In this document: piece by piece, positions 9,261 through 17,712 of the stretch | Layout of the letters: every line of letters starts with the position of its first letter | Numbering within the stretch: the first letter of the stretch is position 1 | Origin: Hyphomicrobiales bacterium | GTDB lineage: Bacteria; Pseudomonadota; Alphaproteobacteria; Rhizobiales; Rhizobiaceae | NCBI GenBank assembly: GCA_900468535.1 | Contig: UBTY01000014.1 | Coordinates: forward strand, 34,510 to 98,509 | Length of the DNA: 64,000 nt | Reading direction: 5' to 3' | Notes under the pieces: generated by a model | The model's database searches: none | Told to the model about the DNA's origin: nothing | What the model saw: the letters and a program-made list of their open reading frames with translations, nothing else | Translations under genes and position numbers: made by a program

Positions 9261-12246
9261 TGATGCGGCCTCCTTCCTTGTCAAAGAACACCATATCCGT
9301 CACCTCAACCGCGATCGTCTTGTCGGGCATCGGTACGTAGAGCGTCTCGCCCATCCGCTTACGACCACCGGCGACCAGCGCAAAGGCGATCGACTTTCCA
9401 AGGTTTTCCGACCAGTAGGACGAGGTGACGTGGCCGAGCATCGTCATCGGCTTCGGCTCGTTCGGGTTGGCGACGATCTGCGCGCCCTCTTCGAGCACCA
9501 GCGTCGGATCCTTGGTGACGAGGCCGACCAGTTGCTTGCGGCCTTCCTTGACGAGATCCGGCCGCTTCAGTCCGCGAATGCCGACGAAATCCGTCTTCTT
9601 CTTCGACACCGCCCAGTTGAGGCCGGCATCATCAGGGGTCACGGTACCGTCCGTGTCCTGGCCGACGATGATATAGCCCTTCTCAGCGCGGAGAACGTGC
9701 ATCGTCTCCGTGCCGTAGACGCAGGCGCCAAGCGGCTCGGCATTGGCCCAGACGGCTTCGAGAACCGACTGGCCGTAATCAGCAGGCACGTTGATTTCGA
9801 AGCCGGTTTCACCGGTGAACGACACACGGAAGAGGCGCGCCGGAACGCCCATGACCGTGCACTCAGCAACGCTCATATGCGGGAAGGCTTCGTTGGAGAT
9901 ATCGACGCCGTCGACCAGCGGCGCGATGATCTCGCGCGCCTTCGGCCCCTGCACGGCGATAACAGCCCACTGCTCGGTCACCGAGGTCAGCCACACCTTC
10001 AGGTGCGGGAATTCGGTCTGCAGATAGTCTTCCATGTGGTTCAAGACGCGCGGCGCACCGCCCGTCGTCGTCGTCACGTGGAAGCGATCGTCGGCCAGAC
10101 GCCCGACGACGCCGTCGTCATAAACGAAACCGTCGTCGCGGGTCATGATGCCGTAGCGGCACTTGCCGGGCTTCAGCGTGTCCCAGGCATTGGTATACAT
10201 CAGGTTCATGAACTCGGCCGCGTCAGGTCCGACAACCTCGATCTTGCCGAGCGTCGAGGCATCGAACACGCCGGCCACATCGCGCGCCGTCTTGCATTCG
10301 CGAGCGACCGCCTGGTGCATGGTTTCGCCGGCGCGTGGATAGAACCACGCACGCTTCCAGTTGCCGACGTCCTCGAATACGGCGCCATGGGCTTCTTCCC
10401 AATGGTGCAGCGGCGTCTTGCGCGTCGGGTCGAACAGCTCACCACGCGAATGCGCGATCAGCGTGCCGTAGGTGACAGGCGTGTAGGGCGCTCGGAAGGT
10501 GGTGAGGCCGACCTGCGGGATCTCCTTGCCCAGCATCTCGGCGGCGATCGCCAGGCCGTGCATGTTCGACAGCTTGCCCTGGTCGGACGCCATGCCGTTG
10601 GTGGTGAAGCGCTTGATGTGCTCGATCGAGTGCATCCCCTCGCGCACCGCAAGGCGGATATCCTTGGCGCAGACGTCGTGCTGGAAATCGATGAACGCCT
10701 TGGCGCTGGTCTCCGGACCTGCCCCTTCGGCAGCGCCGATCATCCCACCGGTCCACTGGTGCGCCTGCTCGGACGAGATGCTGATCTTGCCCGCCGGTGC
10801 CTTGCCGGCTGCCTGCGCCATCAGCTCACCGGCTGCCAGCGATTCTTCGATGGTCTGCTGCAGATCGTCGGTGCCGTTGCAGGCGCCGACGGAGAGGCAA
10901 TCCTGCGCATAGGTGCCGGGCAGGAAGCGCTGCGTTTCCGGCTCGAACTTCACCTTGCCGCGCGACTGCGAGAACAGGTGCACGGATGGCGTCCAGCCGG
11001 CCGAAACCAAGAGCGCATCGACCGCGATCTTGCGCGGCGAGCCGCCGCCGTTGCGGGCGACCGTCATCGATGCGATGCGCAGCTTGCCTGACGTGTTGAT
11101 AACAGACTGGCCGGCGAGAACATCGATGCCGAGCGAACGTGCCTCGGCCAGAACCGCGGCCCCCGGCGTCTGCCTGCAATCGACGATCGCCGCGATCTCG
11201 ACGCCGGCGCGCTTCAGATCGAAGGCCGCCTCATAGGCCGAGTCGTGTGCCGTATAGACGCCGACCTTCTCGCCGACGGCAACGCCGTACTGGTTGAGAT
11301 ACATGCGCGCGGCAGACGCGAGCATGATGCCCGGACGGTCGTTGTTCGGGAACACCATGTGGCGCTCGATGGCGCCATTGGCGAGGATGACGCGCTTGGC
11401 CCGCAGCTGCCACAGACGCTCGCGCGGCAGATGGCGGCTCGGGTTGGCGACGTGGTCGGTCACGCGCTCGGCGAGGCCGACGAAATTGTGGTTGTAGTAG
11501 CCGAATGCGGTGGTGCGGGTCAGAACCTGCACATTGTCCATTGCCTTGAGAGTGGCAGCCGTCTTCTGCGCCCACTCGTAGCCGGAAAGCCCGTCGATCG
11601 TGACACCGCTATCGTAGCGCAGCGCGCCGCCGACATCGGCCTGCTCGTCGCAGAGGATGACCTTGGCGCCGGTCTGCGCCGCGGCAAGAGCCGCCGAAAG
11701 ACCGGCCACGCCGGCGCCGACGACAAGCACGTCGCAATGCGCGTAACGGCCCGCATAGTGATCGGGATCGGCTTCCTTCGGCGCAACGCCGAGGCCGGCC
11801 GCGCGGCGGATGATCGGCTCGTAGATGCTCTTCCAGGCGGCCTTCGGCCACATGAAGGTCTTGTAGTAGAAACCAGCCGCGAAGAACGGCGAGAGCAGGT
11901 TGTTGATACCGCCGATGTCGAAGGAGAGCGATGGAAAGCGGTTCTGCGATTCGACGATCATGCCGTCGAACACTTCCTGCACCGTGGCGCGCACGTTCGG
12001 CTGTTTGCGGGCGGCATCACGCGAAACGTCGATCAGCGCGTTCGGCTCCTCGGCACCCGCCGACAGAATGCCGCGCGGCCGGTGATACTTGAACGAGCGG
12101 CCAACCAGATGGATGTTGTTGGCAATCAGCGCCGAGGCGACGGTGTCACCCTCGAGCGCGGTGTAGCTCTTGCCGTCGAAGGTGAAGCGCGCGGTTCTGG
12201 CCGGCGTCAGGCGACCCTTGCCTGCAATACGGTTCGTCGTGCTCAT
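9253..12246 (-). CDS. soxA: sarcosine oxidase alpha subunit
   Basis: The large subunit (997 residues) of the enzyme that oxidatively demethylates sarcosine to glycine, giving hydrogen peroxide and, with tetrahydrofolate, 5,10-methylene-THF. The N-terminal segment (FTFDGKSYTALEGDTVASALIANN, quoted here as FTFDGKSYTALEGDT) is a ferredoxin-like module without cluster cysteines. A dinucleotide-binding domain follows (VLVVGAGVAGLSAALAAAQ). The C-terminal third resembles the GcvT aminomethyltransferase folate domain (GETGFEINVPADYG). Its ATG overlaps the soxD stop by 4 bases (ATGA). Confidence 0.96.
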   Translation of the reverse strand: MSTTNRIAGKGRLTPARTARFTFDGKSYTALEGDTVASALIANNIHLVGRSFKYHRPRGILSAGAEEPNALIDVSRDAARKQPNVRATVQEVFDGMIVESQNRFPSLSFDIGGINNLLSPFFAAGFYYKTFMWPKAAWKSIYEPIIRRAAGLGVAPKEADPDHYAGRYAHCDVLVVGAGVAGLSAALAAAQTGAKVILCDEQADVGGALRYDSGVTIDGLSGYEWAQKTAATLKAMDNVQVLTRTTAFGYYNHNFVGLAERVTDHVANPSRHLPRERLWQLRAKRVILANGAIERHMVFPNNDRPGIMLASAARMYLNQYGVAVGEKVGVYTAHDSAYEAAFDLKRAGVEIAAIVDCRQTPGAAVLAEARSLGIDVLAGQSVINTSGKLRIASMTVARNGGGSPRKIAVDALLVSAGWTPSVHLFSQSRGKVKFEPETQRFLPGTYAQDCLSVGACNGTDDLQQTIEESLAAGELMAQAAGKAPAGKISISSEQAHQWTGGMIGAAEGAGPETSAKAFIDFQHDVCAKDIRLAVREGMHSIEHIKRFTTNGMASDQGKLSNMHGLAIAAEMLGKEIPQVGLTTFRAPYTPVTYGTLIAHSRGELFDPTRKTPLHHWEEAHGAVFEDVGNWKRAWFYPRAGETMHQAVARECKTARDVAGVFDASTLGKIEVVGPDAAEFMNLMYTNAWDTLKPGKCRYGIMTRDDGFVYDDGVVGRLADDRFHVTTTTGGAPRVLNHMEDYLQTEFPHLKVWLTSVTEQWAVIAVQGPKAREIIAPLVDGVDISNEAFPHMSVAECTVMGVPARLFRVSFTGETGFEINVPADYGQSVLEAVWANAEPLGACVYGTETMHVLRAEKGYIIVGQDTDGTVTPDDAGLNWAVSKKKTDFVGIRGLKRPDLVKEGRKQLVGLVTKDPTLVLEEGAQIVANPNEPKPMTMLGHVTSSYWSENLGKSIAFALVAGGRKRMGETLYVPMPDKTIAVEVTDMVFFDKEGGRING

Positions 12247-12584
12247 TTCGCTTCTCCTTCGAGCTGCTCATAGGTCTCGACGGGAGCATGGGGCGTTGCG
12301 GCCGCACCGATATCGGGCTTCGGCTCGCCGGCCTTGTAGGTCATGATGAACTTGTCGCTGATCGTGTCGCGCGCCGCGTTGAAGAAGCGACCGCAACCAT
12401 GCTGGTGGCGCCAGCGTTCGAAGATCAGCCCCTTCGGGTTGTCGCGCAGGAAGAAATATTCCTCGAATGCCTCGTCGGATATCGAGGCGATGTCTGTGGG
12501 ACGGGCGATATGCGCATCGCCGGCGCCGCGGAATTCGAGCTCGGAGCGCTCTTCCTGACAGTATGGGCAATAGATAAGAAGCAT
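12243..12584 (-). CDS. soxD: sarcosine oxidase delta subunit
   Basis: A 113-residue zinc-binding subunit of sarcosine oxidase. It begins MLLIYCPYCQEERSE, giving a CxxC pair, and has the conserved WRHQHGCGRFFNAARDT segment that supplies the remaining His and Cys ligands. The length is typical of SoxD. It starts 12 bases after soxB and shares an ATGA overlap with soxA, so the four subunits are translated from one message. Confidence 0.95.
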   Translation of the reverse strand: MLLIYCPYCQEERSELEFRGAGDAHIARPTDIASISDEAFEEYFFLRDNPKGLIFERWRHQHGCGRFFNAARDTISDKFIMTYKAGEPKPDIGAAATPHAPVETYEQLEGEAK

Positions 12585-12596
12585 GATGTCCTCGTG

Positions 12597-13850
12597 TCAG
12601 TGCGCGACGGCGGCAGCGGCGGCTTCGTCGATCAGACGGCCGGTGCGGAAGCGGTCCAGCGTCAGGCCGGCATTGAACTTGTGGGCCTCGTCGCGGGCAA
12701 TCAGATGCGCGAAGAGATTGGCCGAGCCCGGCGTCGCCTTGAAGCCGCCGGTGCCCCAACCGCAGTTGACGTAGAGGCCGGGAACTGGGGTCTTCGACTG
12801 GATGGCCGAACGGTCAGGCGTGTTGTCGACGATGCCGCCCCACTGGCGCATCATCTTGACGCGACGGAACATCGGGAACAGCTCGCAGATGGCATCCAGC
12901 GTATGGGTGATGATCTGCAGACCGCCGGTCTGGCTGTAGGAATTATACTGGTCGGTGCCGGCGCCGATGACGAGTTCGCCCTTGTCGGACTGCGAGATAT
13001 AGGCATGCACCGTGTTGGACATGACCACGCAGGGGAAGATCGGCTTCAAGGGTTCCGATACCAGCGCCTGCAGCGGGCTCGATTGCAGCGGCACGCGCAC
13101 ATCGGCCATCTTCATGACCGTGGTGGTGTGGCCGGCAGCCGAAACGCCGACCTTCTTTGCGCCGATGAAACCGCGCGATGTCTCGACACCGGTGACGCGA
13201 CCGTCAGGGCCGCGGCGGATGCCGGTCACTTCGCAATTCTGGATGATGTGGACGCCGCGATCGGACGCCGCGCGCGCATAGCCCCAGGCAACCGCATCGT
13301 GGCGCGCCGTGCCGCCGCGACGCTGGAGTGCGGCACCGTTGATCGGATAGCGGGCGCTGGCAGAGATATCGAGCGGCGGACAATAAGCCTTGGCCTGTTC
13401 CGGCGTCAGCCATTCATTGTCGATGCCGTAGAGACGGTTGGCGTGGATATGGCGCTTGAAGGACTGCTGATCGTGCACATTGTGCGACAGCATCATTACG
13501 CCGCGGGGAGAGTACATGACATTGTAGTTGAGATCCTGCGAGAGGTTCTCCCAGAGCTTCATCGAATGCTCGTAGATGTGCATGCTCTCTTCGTAGAGAT
13601 AGTTCGAGCGGATAATGGTCGTGTTGCGGCCGGTGTTGCCGCCGCCGAGCCAGCCCTTCTCGAGCACCGCGACATTGGTGATGCCGTGCTCCTTGGCGAG
13701 GTAGTAGGCGGCACCCAGACCATGCCCGCCGCCACCAATGATGATGACGTCGTATTCCGCACGCGGCTCGGGCGAGGTCCATTGCTTGTCCCAGCCCTTG
13801 TGGCCTCTCAGGGCTTCTCGTGCCACGGCAAAAACCGAGTATCTACGCAT
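12597..13850 (-). CDS. soxB: sarcosine oxidase beta subunit
   Basis: The FAD/FMN flavoprotein subunit (417 residues) that carries the sarcosine-oxidising site. It has the N-terminal Rossmann motif VIIIGGGGHGLGAAYYL, followed by LEKGWLGGGNTGRNTTIIRS and a C-terminal NCGWGTGGFKATPGS segment, all typical of the DAO-family beta subunit. It is the first gene of the operon. AAGGAG lies 11 bases upstream of the ATG; an ATG closer to that site is out of frame and stops after a few codons. No regulator gene is adjacent, and the promoter must lie in the 13851-14252 gap. Confidence 0.96.
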   Translation of the reverse strand: MRRYSVFAVAREALRGHKGWDKQWTSPEPRAEYDVIIIGGGGHGLGAAYYLAKEHGITNVAVLEKGWLGGGNTGRNTTIIRSNYLYEESMHIYEHSMKLWENLSQDLNYNVMYSPRGVMMLSHNVHDQQSFKRHIHANRLYGIDNEWLTPEQAKAYCPPLDISASARYPINGAALQRRGGTARHDAVAWGYARAASDRGVHIIQNCEVTGIRRGPDGRVTGVETSRGFIGAKKVGVSAAGHTTTVMKMADVRVPLQSSPLQALVSEPLKPIFPCVVMSNTVHAYISQSDKGELVIGAGTDQYNSYSQTGGLQIITHTLDAICELFPMFRRVKMMRQWGGIVDNTPDRSAIQSKTPVPGLYVNCGWGTGGFKATPGSANLFAHLIARDEAHKFNAGLTLDRFRTGRLIDEAAAAAVAH

Positions 13851-14252
13851 CCGCCTTCATCTCCTTAGGGGAAAGATCCCTTCTCGTCGGCAATACAAAT
13901 CGCAAATCGAAATGCGGCACAACGTTTCTTTTGCGACGCGGAGGGGCTTTTGTTTTGACACTCGGCAAGAATGAACGGGCTCGGCTCTTCCGGTCGAAGC
14001 CGAGCGCGCGCCGACAATGCGCAACAGCCTGCCATCCTTGTTAATTTAGAGTATTCTCACTTACAATTTTTGAGCGCATAGTTCTCGCGCTGGATAGGCG
14101 CATTTGCGGGTTGAGGGTCTCGCGCCGACAGCAGAGGGCATTCACAATCCAAATTTCGACACGCGTGGCAGAAAGCCCGCGTGCGAGCTGATCAAAAGAA
14201 AGCAGGCCGACACGGCATGACGCCCGCTGTCTGGTCTCAGGGAGGATTAGCC
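13851..14252. other. intergenic region between soxB and the DUF1254-type gene
   Basis: About 400 bases without a convincing gene. It separates two divergent transcripts and so should hold both promoters. An AT-richer patch around 14040-14070 is the best promoter candidate. No clear operator palindrome, riboswitch or RNA gene was recognised. Confidence 0.5.
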
Positions 14253-15689
14253 ATGAAATCGCATTTCATCACGCTTACACTTGGCCTGTTTTTATCCGGG
14301 GCATCCCTTGCCAGCCCTGTCTTTGCCGCTGAGGACGCCCTGACGAAGGAGGAAGCGGCGTCGATCGGCGTCGACGCTTATCTCTACCTCTACCCCCTGG
14401 TCACCATGGATATCACCCGCGCGCAGGCAACCAACGTCGAAGCCGGCAAGACGATGGGCCGAGGCCCCGCCAACATGTTCACCAACGTCCCGGAGTTTCC
14501 GACTGCGGACTTCAAGGACGTCGTTCGGCCCAACTTCGATACTCTCTACTCGATTGCCTGGCTCGATATGACAAAGGAACCGATGATCGTCTCGGCTCCA
14601 GATACGAATGGCCGATTCTATCTGCTGCCCATGCTGGACATGTGGAGCGACGTCTTCGCCTCGCCGGGCTGGCGGACGACTGGGACCGCCAAGGCCGATT
14701 TTGCCGTCGTTCCCCCTGGCTGGTCGGGGAAGAACCTTCCCGCCGGAACGCAAAGGATCGATGCGCCGACACCCTATGTCTGGGTCATCGGGCGCACAAA
14801 AACGGACGGGCCACCCGACTATGATGCCGTTCACAAGATCCAGGCCGGCTACACGGTCACTCCACTGTCGCAATGGGGCAAGAAGGCCGAGCCGGCCAAG
14901 CTCATGATCAACCCCGACATCGATATGAAAACCCCACCGAAGAAGACCGTGGACGGGATGACCACAGAGGACTTCTTCGCCTATGCCTCGGAAGTGCTGA
15001 AGGTCAATCCGCCGCATATCACCGACCAGCCGATCATCAGCCAGATGAAGAAGATCGGGCTCGAACCAGGCAAGAGCTTCGACAAGAGCAAGCTGACGCC
15101 TGACATCGCCGAGGCGCTGAAGACCGTCCCGGCCGAAGCCCAGAAGCTGATGGAATGGAAGGTCCCGTCGCTTGCTCGCGTGGCCAACAATTGGTCGATG
15201 AACACCGATACGATGGGCGTCTACGGCAATTACTATCTGAAGCGGGCGATCGTTGCTCAGATGGGGCTAGGCGCCAACCTGCCGGAGGATGCGATCTATC
15301 CGCTCAACCTAGGCGACGAGAAGGGAAACCCGCTGAACGGGGCGAACAGCTACAAACTGCATTTCGAGAAGGCGAACCTGCCGCCGGTCAAGGCATTCTG
15401 GTCCGTTACCCTCTATGATCCGGAGGGTTTCCAGGTCGGCAACAGCCTCAACCGCTTTGCCGTCAGCAGCTGGATGCCCTTCGTCTACAATGCGGATGGG
15501 TCGCTTGATCTCTATTTCCAGAACAAGAGCCCGGGCGCAGACAAGGAAGCCAACTGGCTGCCTGCACCGTCAGGGCCCTTCAACCTGACCATGCGCCTGT
15601 ACGGCCCGGAGAGCCAGGCGCTGACCGGAAAATGGAACCCGCCGGCTGTCGAGATGATACAGCCGCTCCAGCAGGTAACGGCGCAGTAG
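14253..15689 (+). CDS. secreted DUF1254/DUF1214-type protein
   Basis: A 478-residue exported protein. The N-terminus (MKSHFITLTLGLFLSGAS and a following Ala-rich AxA site near VFAAED) is a clear Sec signal peptide. The mature part starts with the DUF1254-type segment (DAYLYLYPLVTMDITRAQAT, RPNFDTLYSIAWLDM, RFYLLPMLDMWSDVF). The C-terminal half is DUF1214-like (ANLPPVKAFWSVTLYDPEG, NRFAVSSWMPF, DLYFQNKSPG). Biochemical function is unknown for this family. The ATG at 14253 follows GGGAGGA; the open frame starts earlier at 14181 but that extension is not signal-like. It is a single gene with its own promoter region. Confidence 0.88.
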   Translation: MKSHFITLTLGLFLSGASLASPVFAAEDALTKEEAASIGVDAYLYLYPLVTMDITRAQATNVEAGKTMGRGPANMFTNVPEFPTADFKDVVRPNFDTLYSIAWLDMTKEPMIVSAPDTNGRFYLLPMLDMWSDVFASPGWRTTGTAKADFAVVPPGWSGKNLPAGTQRIDAPTPYVWVIGRTKTDGPPDYDAVHKIQAGYTVTPLSQWGKKAEPAKLMINPDIDMKTPPKKTVDGMTTEDFFAYASEVLKVNPPHITDQPIISQMKKIGLEPGKSFDKSKLTPDIAEALKTVPAEAQKLMEWKVPSLARVANNWSMNTDTMGVYGNYYLKRAIVAQMGLGANLPEDAIYPLNLGDEKGNPLNGANSYKLHFEKANLPPVKAFWSVTLYDPEGFQVGNSLNRFAVSSWMPFVYNADGSLDLYFQNKSPGADKEANWLPAPSGPFNLTMRLYGPESQALTGKWNPPAVEMIQPLQQVTAQ

Positions 15690-15729
15690 CGTTTCGCGCC
15701 CTGCGCCACCCAGGCTGGGAAGTGAGCTT

Positions 15730-15752
15730 GCGCGACGGTAAGACCGTCGCGC
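15730..15752. terminator. hairpin between convergent genes
   Basis: Perfect 10-bp inverted repeat GCGCGACGGT / ACCGTCGCGC with a 3-base loop, between the end of the DUF1254-type gene and the end of the small minus-strand gene at 15780. It has no T-run on either side, so termination is inferred from position only. Confidence 0.45.
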
Positions 15753-15779
15753 GCAAACGCGCGGAGGCCGCCTGGAAGA

Positions 15780-15998
15780 TCAGGCAGACTTTACCGCGAC
15801 GCGACGCTTCTTGACCGGTGCAGCGTCCGACGCTGCCTCGGCTTCCTGCTGCAAACGCAGGGCCTTCAATTTTTCCGTCTTCTTCTCGCGAGCTGCGACC
15901 TCGGCGTCCATGATGGCTTTCGCCGTCGCGTCGGTAATAGCGGCCTTGTCGCGGGCCGAGAGCTTGGTGGGGTTGGAGGGTTCATTCTCGGAAGCCAT
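15780..15998 (-). CDS. small charged protein of unknown function
   Basis: A 72-residue, Ala/Lys/Glu-rich, probably helical protein (MASENEPSNPTKLSARDKAA ... KKRRVAVKSA) with a basic C-terminal tail. A purine-rich GAGAGAG lies about 7 bases before the ATG at 15998; an in-frame GTG exists 6 bases further upstream. I do not recognise the family. It follows an S21 gene on the same strand 38 bases away, so co-transcription is possible. The predicted coiled, basic character would suit nucleic-acid or ribosome association, but that is a guess. Confidence 0.6.
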   Translation of the reverse strand: MASENEPSNPTKLSARDKAAITDATAKAIMDAEVAAREKKTEKLKALRLQQEAEAASDAAPVKKRRVAVKSA

Positions 15999-16036
15999 CT
16001 GCACTCTCTCTATCTGAAGTCGGCGGCAGTGACAGT

Positions 16037-16276
16037 TTACCGCGCGGGGCGAACTGCCTTCTTCGGAGCCGGAAGGAGACCTTCGCGCTGGAGCTGCTTG
16101 CGCGCGAGCTTGCGCTGGCGGCGAACGGCTTCACCCTTTTCGCGAGCCCGCTTTTCGGACGGCTTTTCATAGGCGGTGCGCGCCTTGAATTCGCGGAAGA
16201 GACCTTCGCGCTGCATCTTCTTCTTCAGAACGCGAAGCGCCTGGTCGACATTGTTGTCTCGAACGAGGACCTGCAA
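16037..16276 (-). CDS. rpsU: ribosomal protein S21, first paralogue
   Basis: A 30S subunit protein involved in translation initiation. The 79-residue product starts (TTG read as Met) [20 protein letters not shown] and continues with the basic [19 protein letters not shown] helix typical of S21. It ends in an extra [11 protein letters not shown] tail absent from the second copy at 17361. A GGAAAGGAAAG stretch precedes the rare TTG start. The two S21 copies share their first 16 residues except for one position and diverge later, so these are paralogues rather than a recent exact duplication. Confidence 0.93.
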   Translation of the reverse strand: MQVLVRDNNVDQALRVLKKKMQREGLFREFKARTAYEKPSEKRAREKGEAVRRQRKLARKQLQREGLLPAPKKAVRPAR

Positions 16277-16324
16277 ATTCTTTCCTTTCCTGCGGCATAC
16301 ATTTGCCGGTTGGCGGGTGGAAGC

Positions 16325-16612
16325 TTACTTCCGCACCCGGATGCTTGACGTTTTCAACCACGATCCGCCTGATGTGTCCGCAACAGCGGAAACCGGCTGA
16401 GCCGAGGATGTCGATTGGGTCGCATCGATGTCGCTCTCAAGGATGCGGCGGTCGAAATTCTCGCCCTCGAAGCGGACCCGGTATTGAGAGCGAGGGCCCT
16501 CAGAGGGGAGAACGGCTGCGATCCTGCAGGTCCTGCTCTCCATTTCCGTACGGACGAAACCGTCTTTCAGAACGATACGGTCGCCGACGGCGTACTTCGG
16601 CGCTTGCGCCAT
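16325..16612 (-). CDS. hypothetical protein with SH3-like N-terminus
   Basis: A 95-residue protein. The first 60 residues (YAVGDRIVLKDGFVRTEMES ... YRVRFEGENFDRRILESDID) alternate short strands with glycine turns, like a small beta-barrel that binds nucleic acid or protein. The rest is Ser/Thr-rich. The ATG at 16612 is chosen over a TTG 12 bases earlier; the ribosome-binding site is weak (GTGAAAG). It lies between cspA and an S21 gene on the same strand. No family was recognised; the barrel is a reading of residue pattern only. Confidence 0.6.
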   Translation of the reverse strand: MAQAPKYAVGDRIVLKDGFVRTEMESRTCRIAAVLPSEGPRSQYRVRFEGENFDRRILESDIDATQSTSSAQPVSAVADTSGGSWLKTSSIRVRK

Positions 16613-16726
16613 TACTTTCACCAACTTGGCCTGGTCGTAAAAACATAAAGGCCGGGTTTGACCCCGACCTTCGCCATCAGGCTCTCGGCTGCCAGTACAT
16701 CCGTGGTCAGCGGAGCCGAATGAGAA

Positions 16727-16936
16727 TTACGCCGCGCGGAGGTTGTCGGCAGAGTTCTTGCCGGACCGCTTGTCGCGAACCACATCGTAGGTGATCTTCT
16801 GACCATCGGACAGGCTGCGCATACCAGCGCGTTCAACGGCGGAGATATGGACGAAAACGTCCGTGCTGCCGTCGTCAGGCTGAATGAAGCCAAAGCCCTT
16901 GGTGCTGTTGAACCACTTAACGGTACCAGAATTCAT
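16727..16936 (-). CDS. cspA: cold-shock protein, CspA family
   Basis: A single-domain RNA chaperone of 69 residues. Both nucleic-acid-binding motifs are present: RNP1 KGFGFI at residues 13-18 and RNP2 VFVHIS at 27-32, after the usual GTVKWFN start. AGGAG sits just upstream of the ATG. The neighbouring genes for two S21 proteins suggest a translation/cold-response cluster. An upstream intergenic stretch of over 400 bases leaves room for the long 5' leader often seen on csp genes. The family has many paralogues, so the exact letter is uncertain. Confidence 0.93.
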   Translation of the reverse strand: MNSGTVKWFNSTKGFGFIQPDDGSTDVFVHISAVERAGMRSLSDGQKITYDVVRDKRSGKNSADNLRAA

Positions 16937-17360
16937 AACGATCTCCTTTCATTAGTCGTTACTGCCATGCGTCTATTCACAAGGCTAAGATCGATTTTGA
17001 GAGGAAATCTGACAGAGCTCCACGCTCTTTGACAAAGGTCACAACCAACAGTCGATAGCCCGCTTATATATTGCGAACTGCGGAATAAACAAGGCAGGAA
17101 CCCGAACCAATTGAGTTCAGACCGCTGAGGTGGATCGGTTATCGCCCAACAGCTACGCTGGATCAGTCCAAAAAAATACGCCCTGAACGACCGCGCCCAC
17201 GGTTTTTTACGGCGAGAACCGCCAGAACATATGGACTTCCCGCCATCATTCTGGTATCCGCATCCTCAATCGCAAGGCTGATGCCGCGCGAACTGAATAT
17301 TTTTTGCCTCTGGCGCCTTGCCGACGCCGGCATCAACCAAACCAAAGGAACGTGATTCTC
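16937..17360. other. divergent intergenic region between cspA and the second rpsU
   Basis: More than 400 bases separating two divergent genes whose promoters and leaders must lie here. A short palindrome CTTTGACAAAG occurs near 17026-17036 and an AT-rich TTATATATTG near 17064-17073. A 60-codon minus-strand frame at 17163-17345 has no recognisable protein character and was not annotated. Confidence 0.45.
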
Positions 17361-17573
17361 GTGCAGGTACTTGTCCGCGATAACAATGTCGATCAGGCTC
17401 TCCGCGCTCTCAAGAAGAAGATGCAGCGCGAAGGTATTTTCCGCGAAATGAAGATGCGCGACTATTACGAAAAGCCGTCGCAGAAGCGCGCTCGCGAAAA
17501 GGCCGAAGCCGTTCGCCGTGTTCGCAAGCTGGCTCGCAAGCGGGCACAGCGCGAAGGTCTCGTCGCACGCTAA
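17361..17573 (+). CDS. rpsU: ribosomal protein S21, second paralogue
   Basis: The canonical rhizobial-type S21: 70 residues, [20 protein letters not shown] followed by [17 protein letters not shown] and a basic C-terminal helix ending REGLVAR. The start is a GTG at 17361 aligned with the other paralogue; AAAGGA lies 11 bases upstream. A second in-frame GTG at 17352 is too close to that site. A strong terminator follows. The length matches the family exactly, so this is probably the housekeeping copy and the longer one at 16037 the accessory copy. Confidence 0.95.
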   Translation: MQVLVRDNNVDQALRALKKKMQREGIFREMKMRDYYEKPSQKRAREKAEAVRRVRKLARKRAQREGLVAR

Positions 17574-17612
17574 GCGTAGCTTGTCGTTATTTCGACGTTT
17601 TCAGATGCATGT

Positions 17613-17646
17613 TGGCGGGGGCGATCTGTTCGCCACCGCCTTTTTT
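17613..17646 (+). terminator. rho-independent terminator of rpsU
   Basis: A GC-rich hairpin (GGCGGGGGCGA paired with TCGCCACCGCC, short loop) is followed immediately by TTTTTT. It lies about 40 bases after the rpsU stop. Confidence 0.85.
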
Positions 17647-17712
17647 AATTTGCTGCTGAAGTTTGCCCGTTCTGGAAAGAGAACCGGCTGAACTGGGGGA
17701 AAACGAGCCCGC

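Noticed and set aside
9076..11091. Long plus-strand open frame opposite soxA
   Set aside because: It is antisense to a clearly real 997-residue gene, has Arg/Asp/His-rich composition and no family features. GC-rich third positions create such frames.
12288..13868. 526-codon plus-strand frame opposite soxB and soxD
   Set aside because: A shadow of two well-supported sarcosine oxidase genes, without domain-like sequence or ribosome-binding site.
17163..17345. 60-codon minus-strand frame in the cspA-rpsU gap
   Set aside because: No recognisable motif, no ribosome-binding site, and it lies in the expected promoter region.
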